Part shown: positions 24,060 to 35,451 of the stretch, piece by piece | Layout: the number at the start of each line of letters is the position of its first letter | Numbering within the stretch: position 1 is the first letter of the stretch | Source: Datnioides undecimradiatus | Taxonomy: Eukaryota; Chordata; Actinopteri; Lobotiformes; Datnioididae | Reading direction: 5' to 3' | Assembly: GCA_008933995.1 (NCBI GenBank) | Contig: WARS01000036.1 | Coordinates: 20,073,285 to 20,137,284, forward strand | DNA: 64,000 nt | Program-made: the position numbers and the translations under genes | The notes under the pieces: generated by a model | What the model saw: the letters and a program-made list of their open reading frames with translations, nothing else | Database searches by the model: none | What the model was told of the DNA's origin: nothing

Positions 24060-24260
24060 TAATGCCTGAGTGCGTATGGCTGAAGGCGCGCGCCGGTGTC
24101 AGTGGGAATGCCCCCGTAATGGGGGCAGCAATCAGGCAGCCGTCGCCACCGGGCCAAAGGAAAACACGCTAGAATCATGCAGCATGTCAGAGGCTCATTA
24201 AGGAACGGAGCCGCGTTTATAACACTGCTGAGAGGAACAGTAAATCACTGTGCTCCCCTA
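24060..24260. promoter_or_regulatory. candidate CpG-containing regulatory element with a small hairpin
   Basis: The block is repeat-free, contains GGCGCGCGCCGG near 24085-24096 and a perfect dyad TGCCCCC-GTAAT-GGGGGCA at 24109-24127, and then CATTAAGGAAC-type sequence. It stands out from the CA-rich neighbourhood. Regulatory function is inferred only from appearance. Confidence 0.25.
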
Positions 24261-24312
24261 GAGCGCCGAGTGGAAGGAGTCCTGCCCTGTTAAATGCACT
24301 GGTCATCATTCT

Positions 24313-24355
24313 GCACACACACCCCTGACTGTGTGTGTGTGTGTGTGTGTGTGTG
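24313..24355. repeat. (CA)n-(GT)n inverted microsatellite pair
   Basis: GCACACACAC at 24313-24322 is followed after eight bases by a 25-base GT run at 24331-24355 ending in GTGC. The two arms are complementary and can fold into a 10-bp hairpin with a short loop. Confidence 0.9.
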
Positions 24356-24477
24356 CAGTGGTGGTAGCAGCAGCCAATTTTCTTACTGTTCCTATTTTTT
24401 CAAGCTCTCTAAAACAGGGGTGACAAAGTATGAATGTGATTCATTTAATGATGCGGGTAAAGTTGCGTGTGAGTCGG

Positions 24478-24509
24478 GTGCGTGTGTGTGTGTGCGTGTG
24501 TGCGTGTGC
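24478..24509. repeat. (GT)n microsatellite with GC interruptions
   Basis: GTGCGTGTGTGTGTGTGCGTGTGTGC-like sequence, interrupted every few units by C, indicating an older array. Confidence 0.85.
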
Positions 24510-25178
24510 AGCTACAGCTAGCCTGCGTCAAACATATCAGATCATCATTTCAGGTTTGTTTTAGCTCTTTATCACCGGCTGTGGTTTGCTGATTCAACAC
24601 CTCTCTGTCCCATCATGCTCTTCTTTAAAAAGCTCTGCAATCGAGAAAATAAAAACTCATGTTTAAGTAAAAAGTAAAAATGTGCGATAGTGTGGGAATC
24701 TTTTTAAAACGTCTCTCATCACATTCTCTGGAAATGCAGACTTTAAATGCATGAACTCGTCAGACTCCGGTGAATCTTTGATGCGAAGCCTTTGCAGAGG
24801 AATCGCGTCATGCACAGTGCGGACGCATCAGCTCTGCAGGCGTCAGCTCTTGATGAACTCTCCCAATCAGATATCAGCAGCACTGGGGCTCTGACACGAA
24901 CCAACGGGGATAGCAGACACACAGTCGGAGTGAATTGTGTCATTGTAAGGCTGATAATGGCCGCCTTCTTGCACACACACATTAAATGCAAGTCGGGGGT
25001 GGGGCGGGGGCCCTTGAGGCCCCTGGCGGCCTGTTTTTGCGTGAAGTAAAATGCCTCCCATTCAATAGAGCACGGGCAGCAACGTTAAACATTTATGGAG
25101 GTTGTTTAAACAGCCGTTAACTGCAGATTAAGTGAGATCTGCGCTCCTGGTTTGGAAGAATCTGCCGTTCAGATCCTG
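24510..25178. other. non-coding stretch
   Basis: No protein-like frame. A GGGGGTGGGGCGGGGGCCC run lies near 24995-25013. Confidence 0.3.
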
Positions 25179-25205
25179 CACACGCACACACACACACACA
25201 CACAC
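25179..25205. repeat. (CA)n microsatellite
   Basis: A CA run with one CG interruption. A second, degenerate CA-rich stretch lies at about 25293-25355 (ACACACGCACG-type). Confidence 0.9.
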
Positions 25206-25514
25206 TCAAATGTAAGCATCCGAGTGCAGGAGTATAATCACATAGACATGAACAAAATAAATACACGCACAGATACACGAATAAAACCATGAAATGCACA
25301 CACGCACGTCTGCAAAACAAGCTGTGTGCACGGACACACGCACACACACACACGCGGATCATTCATGCCCTGCACCCCTGCTCTCCTCTGGGGCATTGCT
25401 GCCGGAGTTTCAGTCTCTCATGTGTATCCAAAGTTCTAGACCCTAATGGTTCCCTGATGGCTTGTTAATGCAGCTAATAGGTGTGAACATATTTAGGATT
25501 AGCCGCCCACCCTC

Positions 25515-25516
<2 letters not shown>

Positions 25517-25545
<29 letters not shown>
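25517..25545. repeat. (CA)14 microsatellite
   Basis: A pure 29-base CA run between TCCC and CTCACAG. Confidence 0.95.
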
Positions 25546-25547
<2 letters not shown>

Positions 25548-26887
25548 CACAGACAAAAGCATTATCTGACATGTTCAACCATATCTGTGCACTGAAATCA
25601 TCTGAAGCCGTGCATGTCGGCAACCGCTTCCCCAGGTTAGACAAACATTTGTCCAATCACAGCTCATTTACCTGCTCAGTGAGCGGCGGACTGCAGCGAC
25701 AGTCAGGAGAAACAGAAAACTGACACCACCGTTCGACACTGTTGTTTCATTTAATCTGGATCTGATCAAACCGCTTCTCCGCTGCACGTCGCTGATGGAA
25801 ACGCTCAGTCAGACGTTGGTTTGTGTCAGATTTTAGCCAATCAATGGGAAGAAATAATGACAAATTAAAGCATGATAAACGACATAAAAAGGAATCATTT
25901 CTGTGTCTTTATTGATAATTGATCACAATCAGGGTGGTGCTATGCGTCCTAAAAGGCAGCGACGAACAGTCTTGACTGAGTTGAACTGGAAGTTGCGGCC
26001 GACCTGCAGTTCACTGCGGTGCATGAAAACCCGAAACACTGCTGCTAAATGTTAGGTTTGGACTGTGGGAACAGAAAGCAGAGCTGTCCCTGATGATGTG
26101 AGAGGCCTGGATGTTGTCCTTGAACCGGTCAGTGTTTTGGACGGGAGCACGATGCAAGAAACTCAAAATATTCCAAAGTGACCTGCAGTCATCTGTGTTT
26201 CCCCCGCCCCGGTGCCCTGGTACTGCAGGGCCGTCCTCCAACAGTGTCCTATTTTCACTTGCCCTTTTCTCGGCTAATCTGGCCTTAGAACCTCTGTCTG
26301 AGAAGACGAGACCTGGCCCCTCTGCAGAGGCCGGGGCCCGAGATCGTGACTAGACCAGATTATCTTTGACGGTTCCTTCCCACCGTCTCGCTCCCAACCC
26401 AGACAGAAACGTGACGTAAGGCTGAATTTGTGCCTGGAGCTGGAGCGATGCACGCTCGCCGCGTCTAATATGGAGTTAGCCTCCTTTCGCTGCTCTGTAA
26501 TTAGCGGTAGAGGCGGGTTGGGAGTATGGACCGTAGGTGGAGAGGAAGCACCGTGAGGTCAGGAGGCCGGTGGCGGGTCACTGTCAGGGTCAGGGACTCG
26601 TTAATGAGGCGAGGATGTTTTGACTGCGCTGATGAGTTAGTTGGCCCGTGGAAAGAACTGGAAGTGATTTCGACTCTGCCGAAAAAAAATAAATAAATCA
26701 CAGGTCGCTGCTGCGCCGAGCTAACGAAGATCCAATTAATGCTAAAAAACACATCCACAAAAACCTTTAAACATGTGCAGCATCTTCCCAATCTGTGAAC
26801 GAATCACCTCAAACGCATCAATGAAAACAGAACCGCCTTTTATTTACATCCCCTGAGCCGGGGGTTCGAGATATGGTAATAAGCCTG

Positions 26888-26889
<2 letters not shown>
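25546..26889. other. non-coding stretch
   Basis: Mixed composition. AATAAATAAATCA occurs at about 26688-26700 on the + strand. No gene is recognised. Confidence 0.3.

Positions 26890-26927
<38 letters not shown>
26890..26927. repeat. (CA)18 microsatellite
   Basis: A 38-base CA run ending in CGCGTGCACAC. Confidence 0.95.
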
Positions 26928-26928
<1 letters not shown>

Positions 26929-27354
26929 GTGCACACAGTTGAATTGGCAGCGCACACAGTTGGCTCGTTGTTGTTTTGGTGTTTTGTGTGGGCTGGGGCC
27001 AGGGTGCCTGCCGAGGCGCTGGTGTGGACAGCTGGCCCGTCTGATCCCTCTAGTCTGCTCTTAAATTGGTTTTAGCGGCAGCACTAATAAAGCTGATTAT
27101 CTGTGTGGCTCAAGGCCCCACTAACCCTGTGACACTGCTGGCAGCTGGTGGGACCGGCAGCTCGGAAGCCGTCCGCGCTGCAAAGAACAAAACAAAAAAA
27201 AAAAAAAGCATATTAATTAGCGATTTTGCTTCAACACATCAACGCGGATATCACATTAGCTCCTCAAATAAAGACGAACACAACTGTGCTGCACACACAG
27301 CTGGTCGTTTACAACAGATACGTTGTGCTTGAACTGATTCAGGGCTTTTCATCC

Positions 27355-27670
27355 CAGCCCCCCCCCCCGAAAAACTTAATATGCACGAAGCTAAATGAAC
27401 ACGTTTCGGTGCAGCGCTGCCTCCTCCTCCTCCTACAGCCACTCTTTTGGATTGATAACCAAGCCTTGTCCCCTTCACCACTCCCTCCACGCCCACCCCC
27501 TCGGTTTTCCCTCTCTGCTTCCTCCCTCAGTCGTCACTCTCTGGGCAGCTGCCGCTAAACCCTCTCTGCTGCGTTGCCCCCACCCCTCACCGCCCCGCCT
27601 CACCCCCCCTACATCAGCGCCGCTTGTCCCCACATTACCCCCTCTACGCGCTCGACGTTCGAGTGTCGGC
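27355..27670. repeat. pyrimidine-rich low-complexity tract
   Basis: A C run at about 27359-27369, CTCCTCCTCCTCC at about 27421-27434, and dense CCCCTC/CCCACC motifs to about 27650. The + strand is strongly C/T-biased, which generates P/S-rich open frames on + and G/R-rich frames on minus, none of them genes. Confidence 0.7.
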
Positions 27671-27781
27671 ACCCACTAATCTGTTCATTTATACTTGTGC
27701 ATGGTTATTCTGAGCGCGTGTGCACGCTGGCATCACACTGTATGTGTAGTGTCATTGTTGAACGTGGGTGGACACAGAGGG

Positions 27782-27920
27782 GTGTGTGTGTGTGTGTGTG
27801 CGTGTGTGTGTGTGTGTGTGTCGTGCCAGTTTCAGGGCCTAATTGTTCAATGTGCTAAACATGTGCTAAATGACTCACGCAGGCTGTGTGAGAGTTCTTT
27901 TTCTCCTTACACCCAGAGAA

Positions 27921-27952
<32 letters not shown>
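27782..27952. repeat. inverted pair of dinucleotide arrays: (TG)n then (CA)n
   Basis: A 40-base TG array at 27782-27821 with one C interruption is followed 100 bases later by a 31-base CA array at 27922-27952. Because the arms are complementary they can form a roughly 30-bp stem with a 100-base loop in single-stranded DNA or RNA. Confidence 0.9.
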
Positions 27953-27954
<2 letters not shown>

Positions 27955-30506
27955 TTATGGCATCTTAATATTCGTATTGATTGGTGTGTGACGTTCTGTC
28001 GGGAGGGCAGCGGGGGACAGGCAGCGGGCGGCAGGCTTATCTTAGTCAAATGTGAGTCATGTAATATTCACACAGAACATTCACAAACAACTCGATTACT
28101 GTGGAAAATCCAGATTACGGTGACAGTTCGATTAAGGTCTTTACGCGATCCGCAGTAACCTCAGCAACGGTTCGGTTATTATCCCGACGGAGGCACGGAG
28201 GCAAGAACCAGGGCTTCACCAGGAAAACTGAATGTTTTGTTCCTGATATCTGGACATACAACACGTTTCAGTCTGTAATTATTAAAAATGCCTGTCACAT
28301 ATTCACATGTAGGATGTTTAACTCAAATATATTCTTTGCATAGCTTTGCATAGTCATAGCAGTGCAAAATCGCATAGAATTAAACCACATAGAGAAGATC
28401 TGTGCTCACACCAGCTTATAAGCTCTCTGTATCGACCCCGCTGTTTCAGGTTCCCCCCTGGAAATCAACTCACATTTGTCTTAACAATCCCACTCGGACC
28501 AGGACCTACTGGGATTTCACAAACTGAAGGTAGCACATGTTAAAACAGCTCCGCCCCGTTTCAGCTACTGCGGCCTGCTCGTCAGCAGCGTCTAAACTCC
28601 TGGGGGAAGCTCTCGCTCCTGTTTATATGAACAGCAGCTCCTCCTACTCCAGGAAATAGAAATTAGCCAATCAGTTAACCTCCAGGAGCGATGTGAACGT
28701 TACCCAATAGGCGACTTTGATAAGTTAAGAGTGGAGAAACATTACTGAACATGCCCATGGAGCAAATATGATCTCAAGATGCATGAGCTCAGCATATTCT
28801 CCAAACTTCCACCTCATCCGTGCCCCACTTGGTGCATTCCCATAGGAAGTTGACCATAAAAGGACTCCAAATGGGCGGGGACTGGTTTGGCCAAAGTGGA
28901 GACTAGTCTCTTGAGGAGAGTTGGGAATGCAGAAATGAATCAAATAGAAGTGCAAAGATGTTAAAATCCTCAGTATTGATTCAGGGTTTCTTCGACATCT
29001 GAAGTGTCCGTGGCCTCAGACGACTTTACACAGTTTTAACCTTTAATCTGACCTAATTACCAAACAACCCAGACACCTGCCGCCTGTAAAGGCGACAAAC
29101 ACCGTGTGTCTTTTGCCTTTTTAAGCAGGTTCAGCGTGTTTTCAATGTGCCACGACTTTGCTGTCGCTGACCTTTTCTGCACAGGATTCATATTGTGTTT
29201 ACCAAGCACAAGGGATTCACATGCAGGCCCGTAATGAAGAGGATGCAGAGGACAACATTCGATTCAGACAGCGTTCCTGACTGTCTTCTTTATTAAAACA
29301 GCATGACACTGTGAATGCTCTCGGCCGCTTGGCTCATTTGGGCGCGTCGTTAGGATCTAAAGTGGCCACTCGAGGTGTGTTCGCTGACTGAAATACATCT
29401 CACGTTTAATGAAACTCTTGGACCAGGATATTAAAAAGTTGCCCGGGAAACCAGGACCGTGATCTTAAAAAGCTGAGTTTTGAGATTTGACATGTGAATA
29501 ACTGCAGATTTCATTGATTTTGCAGATGCTCCATGTCTTATTTATCATTATTCTAAAACATTAGTTGATTTTCCCACAGCTGCTGAACATACCAGAGCTT
29601 TTAACTGAGGCATTCACACCAAACTCATTATTTACTTACTCTTGTTGAGGTGTTTATTCCATGGCAATCATCAGAATATTGCTGCACCCAGGCCAAAGTC
29701 TTTGCAAAACACTTTTTGTCTTTTCGGTCTCGTGTCTCCTGATTTGACCTCCCTGTTTTTACTTAATAACTACTGACAAACACCCACGGTTTCCCTGAAG
29801 CGCTATCTTCAGCGGGGAACGTGATTTTGCGGCGGTCAGACTCGTTTAATCAGTTTTCACAGGATGTTAAATGACCCCGGTTTGAAGTCGATGAGCATAT
29901 TTGTTTGCAAACACAGTTACTGAACAAACTCCGGCCTCTCAGAAATCAATGAGGTCAGAGACTGTGACAACAATCTACACAGCACGCTGGAAATGATCAA
30001 TGAGAGCTATAGATCGATAACACCGTTTAGGTAACAGCCGAGAAGGTGTGATCCTGGGACAATTCCTCTTGTATTGTTTACACCCCTGGGAAGAGTGTTT
30101 GGCTGCTGAATGGGTGTCTTTCAGTTACTATCCGTGCTCCCATAAGCATTGCCATTTCTCTGGTTTCACTCGCCGAGAGCAGCTTGCTTGAATTGGCCGG
30201 GGGCCCGGGCTTCCTACAGGCCCTAAAATCAACAAAGCCTTTATGACACGAGCAGTTTCAGTGGCTCCGCAGAGAAAGAAGAAGGGAATTATCACGGCCG
30301 GGGATATTTCCCGCAGCAGAGATCTGTAAACAGAGAAAGGCTTTTTTGTGTTTGCTTCAGTAACGGATCCGCTTGGAAGGTGCCTCCTCTGTTCCTGCGC
30401 CGCTCATCTCAGGGCATTTAGCGGGGTAGTTTATAGTTTCTCGCTGTGTTTTGAATTAAAATGCTCATTCTACTTAATTGCATCAAAAGAAGACAGTTGT
30501 ATCTGT
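27953..30506. other. non-coding stretch
   Basis: Largely repeat-free and AT-leaning after 28700. A CCAAT-type AGCCAATCAG occurs near 28654-28663. No exon or mobile element is recognised. Confidence 0.3.
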
Positions 30507-30738
30507 TTAGGATACCTCCAGGATACCTACCGCCTACCTTTGGAGGTATTCCGGGCAAGTCCAACTGGGGCAGAACCAAAACACACTGGTGGGATTGTGA
30601 ATCCCATCTGGCCTGGGAATGCCTCGGGATCCTGTTGGAAGAGCTGGTGGAGGTGGCTGGGGAAAGGGACATCTGGCTGCCTTATTTGCCCCGCTGCCAC
30701 CATTTCATAGACCTGGATGAGTTGGAGAACAAGGACGT
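30507..30738 (+). mobile_element. LINE 3'-end fragment (copy A), non-LTR retrotransposon
   Basis: In + orientation the segment encodes the recognisable C-terminus of a widespread teleost LINE ORF: IPPGYLP, then HLAWECLGILLEELVEVAGER (split as HLAWECLGI and EELVEVAGER), then a W-rich tail. The nucleotide tail GACCTGGATGAGTTGGAGAA corresponds to the family's GACCCGGATAAGCGGAAGAA ending. The frame stays open although many residues have drifted (family pattern LAWERLGIPPEELEEVAGERE). It is a 5'-truncated, inactive copy. Family placement within the non-LTR elements is left open. Confidence 0.8.
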
Positions 30739-31234
30739 GGCTCTGTTGGCTTCATCGAGCCGTCACCTGCGGCAGCCTCTGAGACACTTCCCTCCCGAAG
30801 GTTGCAGTGCTTTGCTGGAAAATGGTTGACTTCACTCTCGTGTTTTAGCGGCGTGAGGTTTCGGAGCATGTTCGTGAGAAGGGTTAAAGTCCTTGATATT
30901 CCTGAATTGCAGAATATGGCGGGGCAGACAACATACAGCAGATGTACACGCATTTCTGTACTACCTTGGGCATTGGTGTACATTAATATGTTCCACACAT
31001 GTGCAGTGTGTGTTTGTAGGCGTGCACAATGCACAGTTATTGATTTTGGATGGAGCGCTGACATCCACGCAAGGGTACGAGTAAACCTTCACAGCCGTGA
31101 ACACTTAAGACCTCACAAACGCTCAAGGCTACATGGAAAGAATCATTTGGGTTTAAGATGGAGGTTTGGGTTTGACAGCAGCGATGCCGGCGCTGCGCTG
31201 GACCACGGTGGTGATGATGTGGACCGTTGCTTGG
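30739..31234. other. spacer between the two LINE fragments
   Basis: No similarity to the LINE is noticed here. Open frames at 30802-31242 and 30893-31084 show no domains. The spacer may be unrelated host DNA between two insertions. Confidence 0.3.
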
Positions 31235-31430
31235 GGCGGTGACCAAAAGAGTGAGAACATTGACACGAGCATCAGGAAAGAGTTTGGAGTAGATGCACCT
31301 TTTGGATTTCAAAGAACCAGCTGAGGCGGTTTGGGCATCTTAATAGGAGGTATCCAGGGCATGGTCACCGGGGAGGAAGTCCAGGGTGGACCCAAACTAT
31401 GCCGAAGGGATTACGTCTGATGCGTGCCTT
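31235..31430 (+). mobile_element. LINE 3'-region fragment (copy B), non-LTR retrotransposon
   Basis: GAGTTTGGAGTAGATGC at about 31283-31299, AACCAGCTGAGGCGGTTTGG at about 31315-31334, CATCTTAATAGGAGGTATCC, and GAAGGGATTACGTCTGATGC match in order the segment of the same teleost LINE family just upstream of, and overlapping, copy A. Frameshifts and stops interrupt it. It lacks the final portion that copy A has, so it is a separate fragment of the family in the same orientation. Confidence 0.7.
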
Positions 31431-33237
31431 GTTTTCAATCATCTCTTGCTTGATTTAAGACAACTTTTAGATTTGTAGGGTTTTTGCAAAATTCTCATTT
31501 TGAGGTGAAAATTGGTAAAACACAACGGAGCTGGAGCGGCCGTGACATGTGCAGTCCTCCTGCTGAGGTGACAAAATGGAGACTGATCGTTGTGGCTCAC
31601 AGCTGGGACCGTGCACATTGCCGGCAGTTAGTTTCATACTCCTCGAAGAGAAAGACGAGCCCCCCTCCCGGACACAAGGAAATGACTTCAAAAGGCTCCG
31701 AAGCTTCTGAACTTTTAGGAAGTAAACAGAGAAGTGACGCAGGCGGCTGCACTGTAATTGCCTGGCTCCTTTGACTGTTGCCTGGACTTTCAGCTGGAAT
31801 GTGCAGTGGGGAAGAACTGTGTTGACATTAAGCTCGGCCTGGCTGAAGAGCCTGCATGACACCGGACTACGGTCCTCTGGTGCTGGTCGGTTGGTTTGAT
31901 CATGTTATAAATTCATTAAACGAATGACACTGACTTAGTTAACTGGTTGAATATGTGGTTTGTTTGTATGCATCTGATGTGACCTAACAGCGTCCACATC
32001 TGCAACCAAATGACATCATTTCTTGACAAGAACAGGATGACAAATGTCTGCCCATAGCGAGATTTACCCAGGAGCCTCCCACCCAACACCCAGGCCAGAG
32101 CGACGCCTCCAGATAGGTGCACCAGACGTGCAGATTTCAATTCAAAGAGGTCCACTTCCGTTATGATTCAGCTCAATATGAAACATTTTATTTTCCGCCC
32201 CCTCAGTTCAGATGTGAGCGGGGATATTTGCTGAAAAGATGCTTTGTGCTTTGTCTAGTCGCGGTGCTTCGCTTCCCTGCTCCTAATAATGGTCACAGTC
32301 TTGTATGTGAGACATACTGCCTTTGAATTGCCTCTGGCCAGAGCAACGTAAGAGTCTGTCCCGCTGTTTTCACTGTCTACCTTTTTAAGGACGCGCCATG
32401 TCAAATGACTTTTGTCTGACTCACTCATTTCTCCGACTGTTGTCTCATCTGCCCCCTGTGTGTGTGTGTGTGTGCGTCACTCACTGGCTTGATTCACAGT
32501 GCTTATCTGAATGCACAGTACGATTGCCAAAAGTATCATCACCTGAAACGATTTAGAAAGCATGCAAAAGAAAACACAAGGCCTTAAAGCTGCTCACTGT
32601 AACTCTACTCTGTTCCAGGTCCATGCACTTGCAGTTTTACATCACGTAAACCATCATAATCTTATATTTTCCTGTTGTTGCATGATCTTGTTGCATGATA
32701 TTTTGAGTTCCTGGCTGCAGCAGGCAGTGAATGCACTGATAAAGCCACTATAAGAGATGGAAAAATAAACATCAGCTGCACCAACTGAAATATGTGGCTT
32801 CTAATAAGACTCATAGAGAGCTGAGGTTGAGTTTGTTGCCTTAGCGGTGTTCAAGAGGAAGATGTGCAACGTTCTTGCACCACAGGACGTCTCACCGGAG
32901 CCTGCACAGCAGTCTGCTAAATATTTATAAACTCTATATGGAAATTACATAATGGCAGAAATCAAAGGCCTGAAACACGAAGCATACCAAGGGGATTTTA
33001 TTTGTCAAGCAGCACATCATAAAACATTAGTGGCTACTGGAAACAAAAATGCGGCATGCAAACAGAGTCAGTTTCTGGTATTCGGGGGTTTAAACGTCGG
33101 GAAGGCTTCTCGCACAGTTACAGTCGTCGTCTGTAAACCTCTGCAGCACTTTGTTTTATCACACGGAACGAACGTGTCTCCGCACAGAGCCACCGGGACA
33201 TATCTCTTCTCGTAATATCACCTCTGAAACTGACCGT
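31431..33237. other. non-coding stretch
   Basis: Mixed composition. A short GT run lies at about 32458-32476. The 32952-33215 frame begins at an ATG and runs 87 codons but has no domain or codon signature that I recognise, and I do not call it. Confidence 0.3.
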
Positions 33238-33321
33238 GTTGCCAAAGAATGTGTCTAGGTTTACACGTTTCATCACTTAGAAATGATGCATCATTTAAAC
33301 ACGAGAACATTCTTTGGCAAC
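33238..33321. repeat. 84-bp imperfect palindrome (hairpin/MITE-like)
   Basis: GTTGCCAAAGAATGT at 33238-33252 is repeated in perfect inversion as ACATTCTTTGGCAAC at 33307-33321. The inner sequence is partly symmetrical (TTTA/CATCA blocks) around a palindromic ATGATGCATCAT at 33283-33294. TGACC occurs on both sides (33231-33235 and 33323-33327) like a 5-bp target duplication. It may be a tiny foldback element, or an RNA hairpin if transcribed. Confidence 0.7.
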
Positions 33322-35431
33322 GTGACCACGGGGAGATTTGAGATGATGAAGAGAGATGCAGGATCTTTTCACGCCACATAATCTGGGTTCAGATGAATGA
33401 CATCTCTGCGTTTCCATCTCAGGCCTGTAGGGTGAGGTCGATTAAACGTCTGTAAGCTTTCAGTGGATATAAAGGCGGGAGGAGGGGGATCAAGAGAGTC
33501 AAACTACACCCATTTATGAGCCAGGGCAGGAACCGCTGTGGGAAACAACCGTGCTACAAAGGCAGGTATTGGGGTTAGATGGAAATCATATAAATGATAC
33601 TTAATGCAAGACCTGCAGCTCCTTATTTTGTCTCTTTTGTTGTTTCATTGACAGCTAACGCGCTTTCTGCACCTCAGCACCTCAGTTCGTAGAGTTACAT
33701 GTCTCTGATGAAGCCCCCAGCAGCTCAAAGTGCCGTTTTACTGTAATGCTCTTGCAAAAGTTGCCACAAGACTATTGTAGCACCTCTGACATCATTGCAT
33801 CGTAATGGGGACCCTGCTGGAATATTAATGGACCATCCCCATATGAAACCCACATAAACGTCTTAATTGGAGTAGAGCCTTACGCTTATGATTAGCCTTA
33901 ATTGGACTATTATGTGCAGGTTAACATGTGCCAAGTGTTTCGGGGTCATGATACAAGGAGCAGACTGTGCTTGCAGCAACTGCAACCTTTGGTTCAGTCA
34001 GAGTCATCTTAATGGAGATCCAGTTCCATGTCAGAGACTGAAGATAACGAACAAAACAAAAGAAGTGGTGCAGAAGGCATCTCTTGAGAAGGACTGCGCC
34101 GATCTTTCACATAAAGGTCAGATTACACATCAGGGGAGTCGTGTTTAGTCTGTGGAAAATGTTGTATAAAGTTTTCTGTGGCTCTGAAACACATTTGTCA
34201 AGTGTGGGAAAGTAAACCTGATGATATCATCGGGTTTACCTCGGTTCATTCCCCCCAACATTCATGTGGAAAGCGTAATTATGTGGCTATAGAGCCTGAA
34301 CCGCAATCATATTGGCTGCGTTTAGATTCTAACCTTGTGATTCCCCCGCGAGGAAACCCCGGTCCCGGCAGGAAGTGGGGAGTGATGTTGATAAAGTCGC
34401 TGACTCAGATAGTGACTCAGAGTCGACAGGTGGGGGCGGGGGCTTTGAAATGCCTCATGAGCAGCGACGGCAGGAAGTGGAACCAGAGCAATCAGATGAT
34501 AAATGTTGCAGCGGGCGAGGCAGCAAAAGACGGAGCGGAGCACTGCGGGTGCCACCGCTTAACACTGCACTCTGCTAACATCATCAAACTCATGATGAAC
34601 AGTTTAAAGTGCAGCAGGAGCAGAGGTATGCTAGCTGCAGCTAATGTAGCCTCTAGATGCTAACATGTTCTCACATAGCAGCTTTCACCAGTTTTGTACA
34701 TGCAGAGCTCTGCAGTCAAAGTAGCAATAATGAATGTGCAAATTCTGACTTTTGCACTTTTTATTTTGGACGTGCACGAAAGGAAGAAGTCAGGTGACGC
34801 CTGTGGTTGTGAGGTGTGCATGCTGCATGCAGTGCAAAGTTTGCACGCAGGTGAGCCACCACATCTTCCCTACTTATATGGGCTGCAAATCCATAGTCAA
34901 GTGACCTTTGTCGCCATGGTAACAGCAATAAATGTGTGGTAAACTTGGTGAGGCGTATTTTTGAGAGCCGCTGCAGAAAACATTTTCCCTTTCTGAAGCG
35001 AAGCAGGGATTTGGTATTTGAACAGTGACCAGCAGCTGAAGGATCAGGGATTAGTTGGAGTGCCTTGCTCGAGGGCATAAAACATGAGATGATGACAGGA
35101 TAACCCATCGGCCTGGAGATTCTCTGACCTCTGGCAAACCTCAGCACAGTTTGTTCCTTTGTACAAACAGAGGTAATGCAGCATGCTACCTCACTCTCCT
35201 CAGAGCACCATAAAACCGCTGGGCGCAGCTTCGGTCCGGGGTATGCTTCCATAACCCCAGCTCCTAAAAGCAGTTTCATAACAGCTGTAAATGGGACAGT
35301 GAAAACAGGACAAGCGTGTTACTGGGCTGTGGTGACAGACAGCATCCAAGCTGTTTACATTGGACCGAGTCTGACATAAACACACACACTCTCTCTCCGT
35401 GTTACCCCCTCTTTCGCTCCCTCTCTTGGCC
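33322..35431. other. non-coding stretch
   Basis: The longest frame, 34178-34663 (+), has no recognisable domain and GC-neutral random-looking codons. No repeat or splice pair of note is seen. Confidence 0.3.
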
Positions 35432-35451
35432 TGTGTGTGTGTGTGTGTGTC
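35432..35451. repeat. (TG)10 microsatellite
   Basis: A pure short TG run following a CT-rich stretch. Confidence 0.9.

Noticed and set aside
24414-24429. CAGGGGTGACAAAGTA, resembling a hAT transposon end
   Set aside because: Several mismatches to the usual terminal sequence and no matching inverted end nearby.
25117-25362. Regularly spaced CA-rich segments that might suggest a repeat-spacer array
   Set aside because: They are impure microsatellites without constant repeats or unit-length spacers; not a CRISPR array, and the DNA is eukaryotic.
30802-31242. 146-codon plus frame between the LINE fragments
   Set aside because: No LINE or other protein similarity recognised; probably chance.
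34178-34663. 161-codon plus frame
   Set aside because: No recognisable family, random-looking composition, and a shadow frame on the opposite strand.
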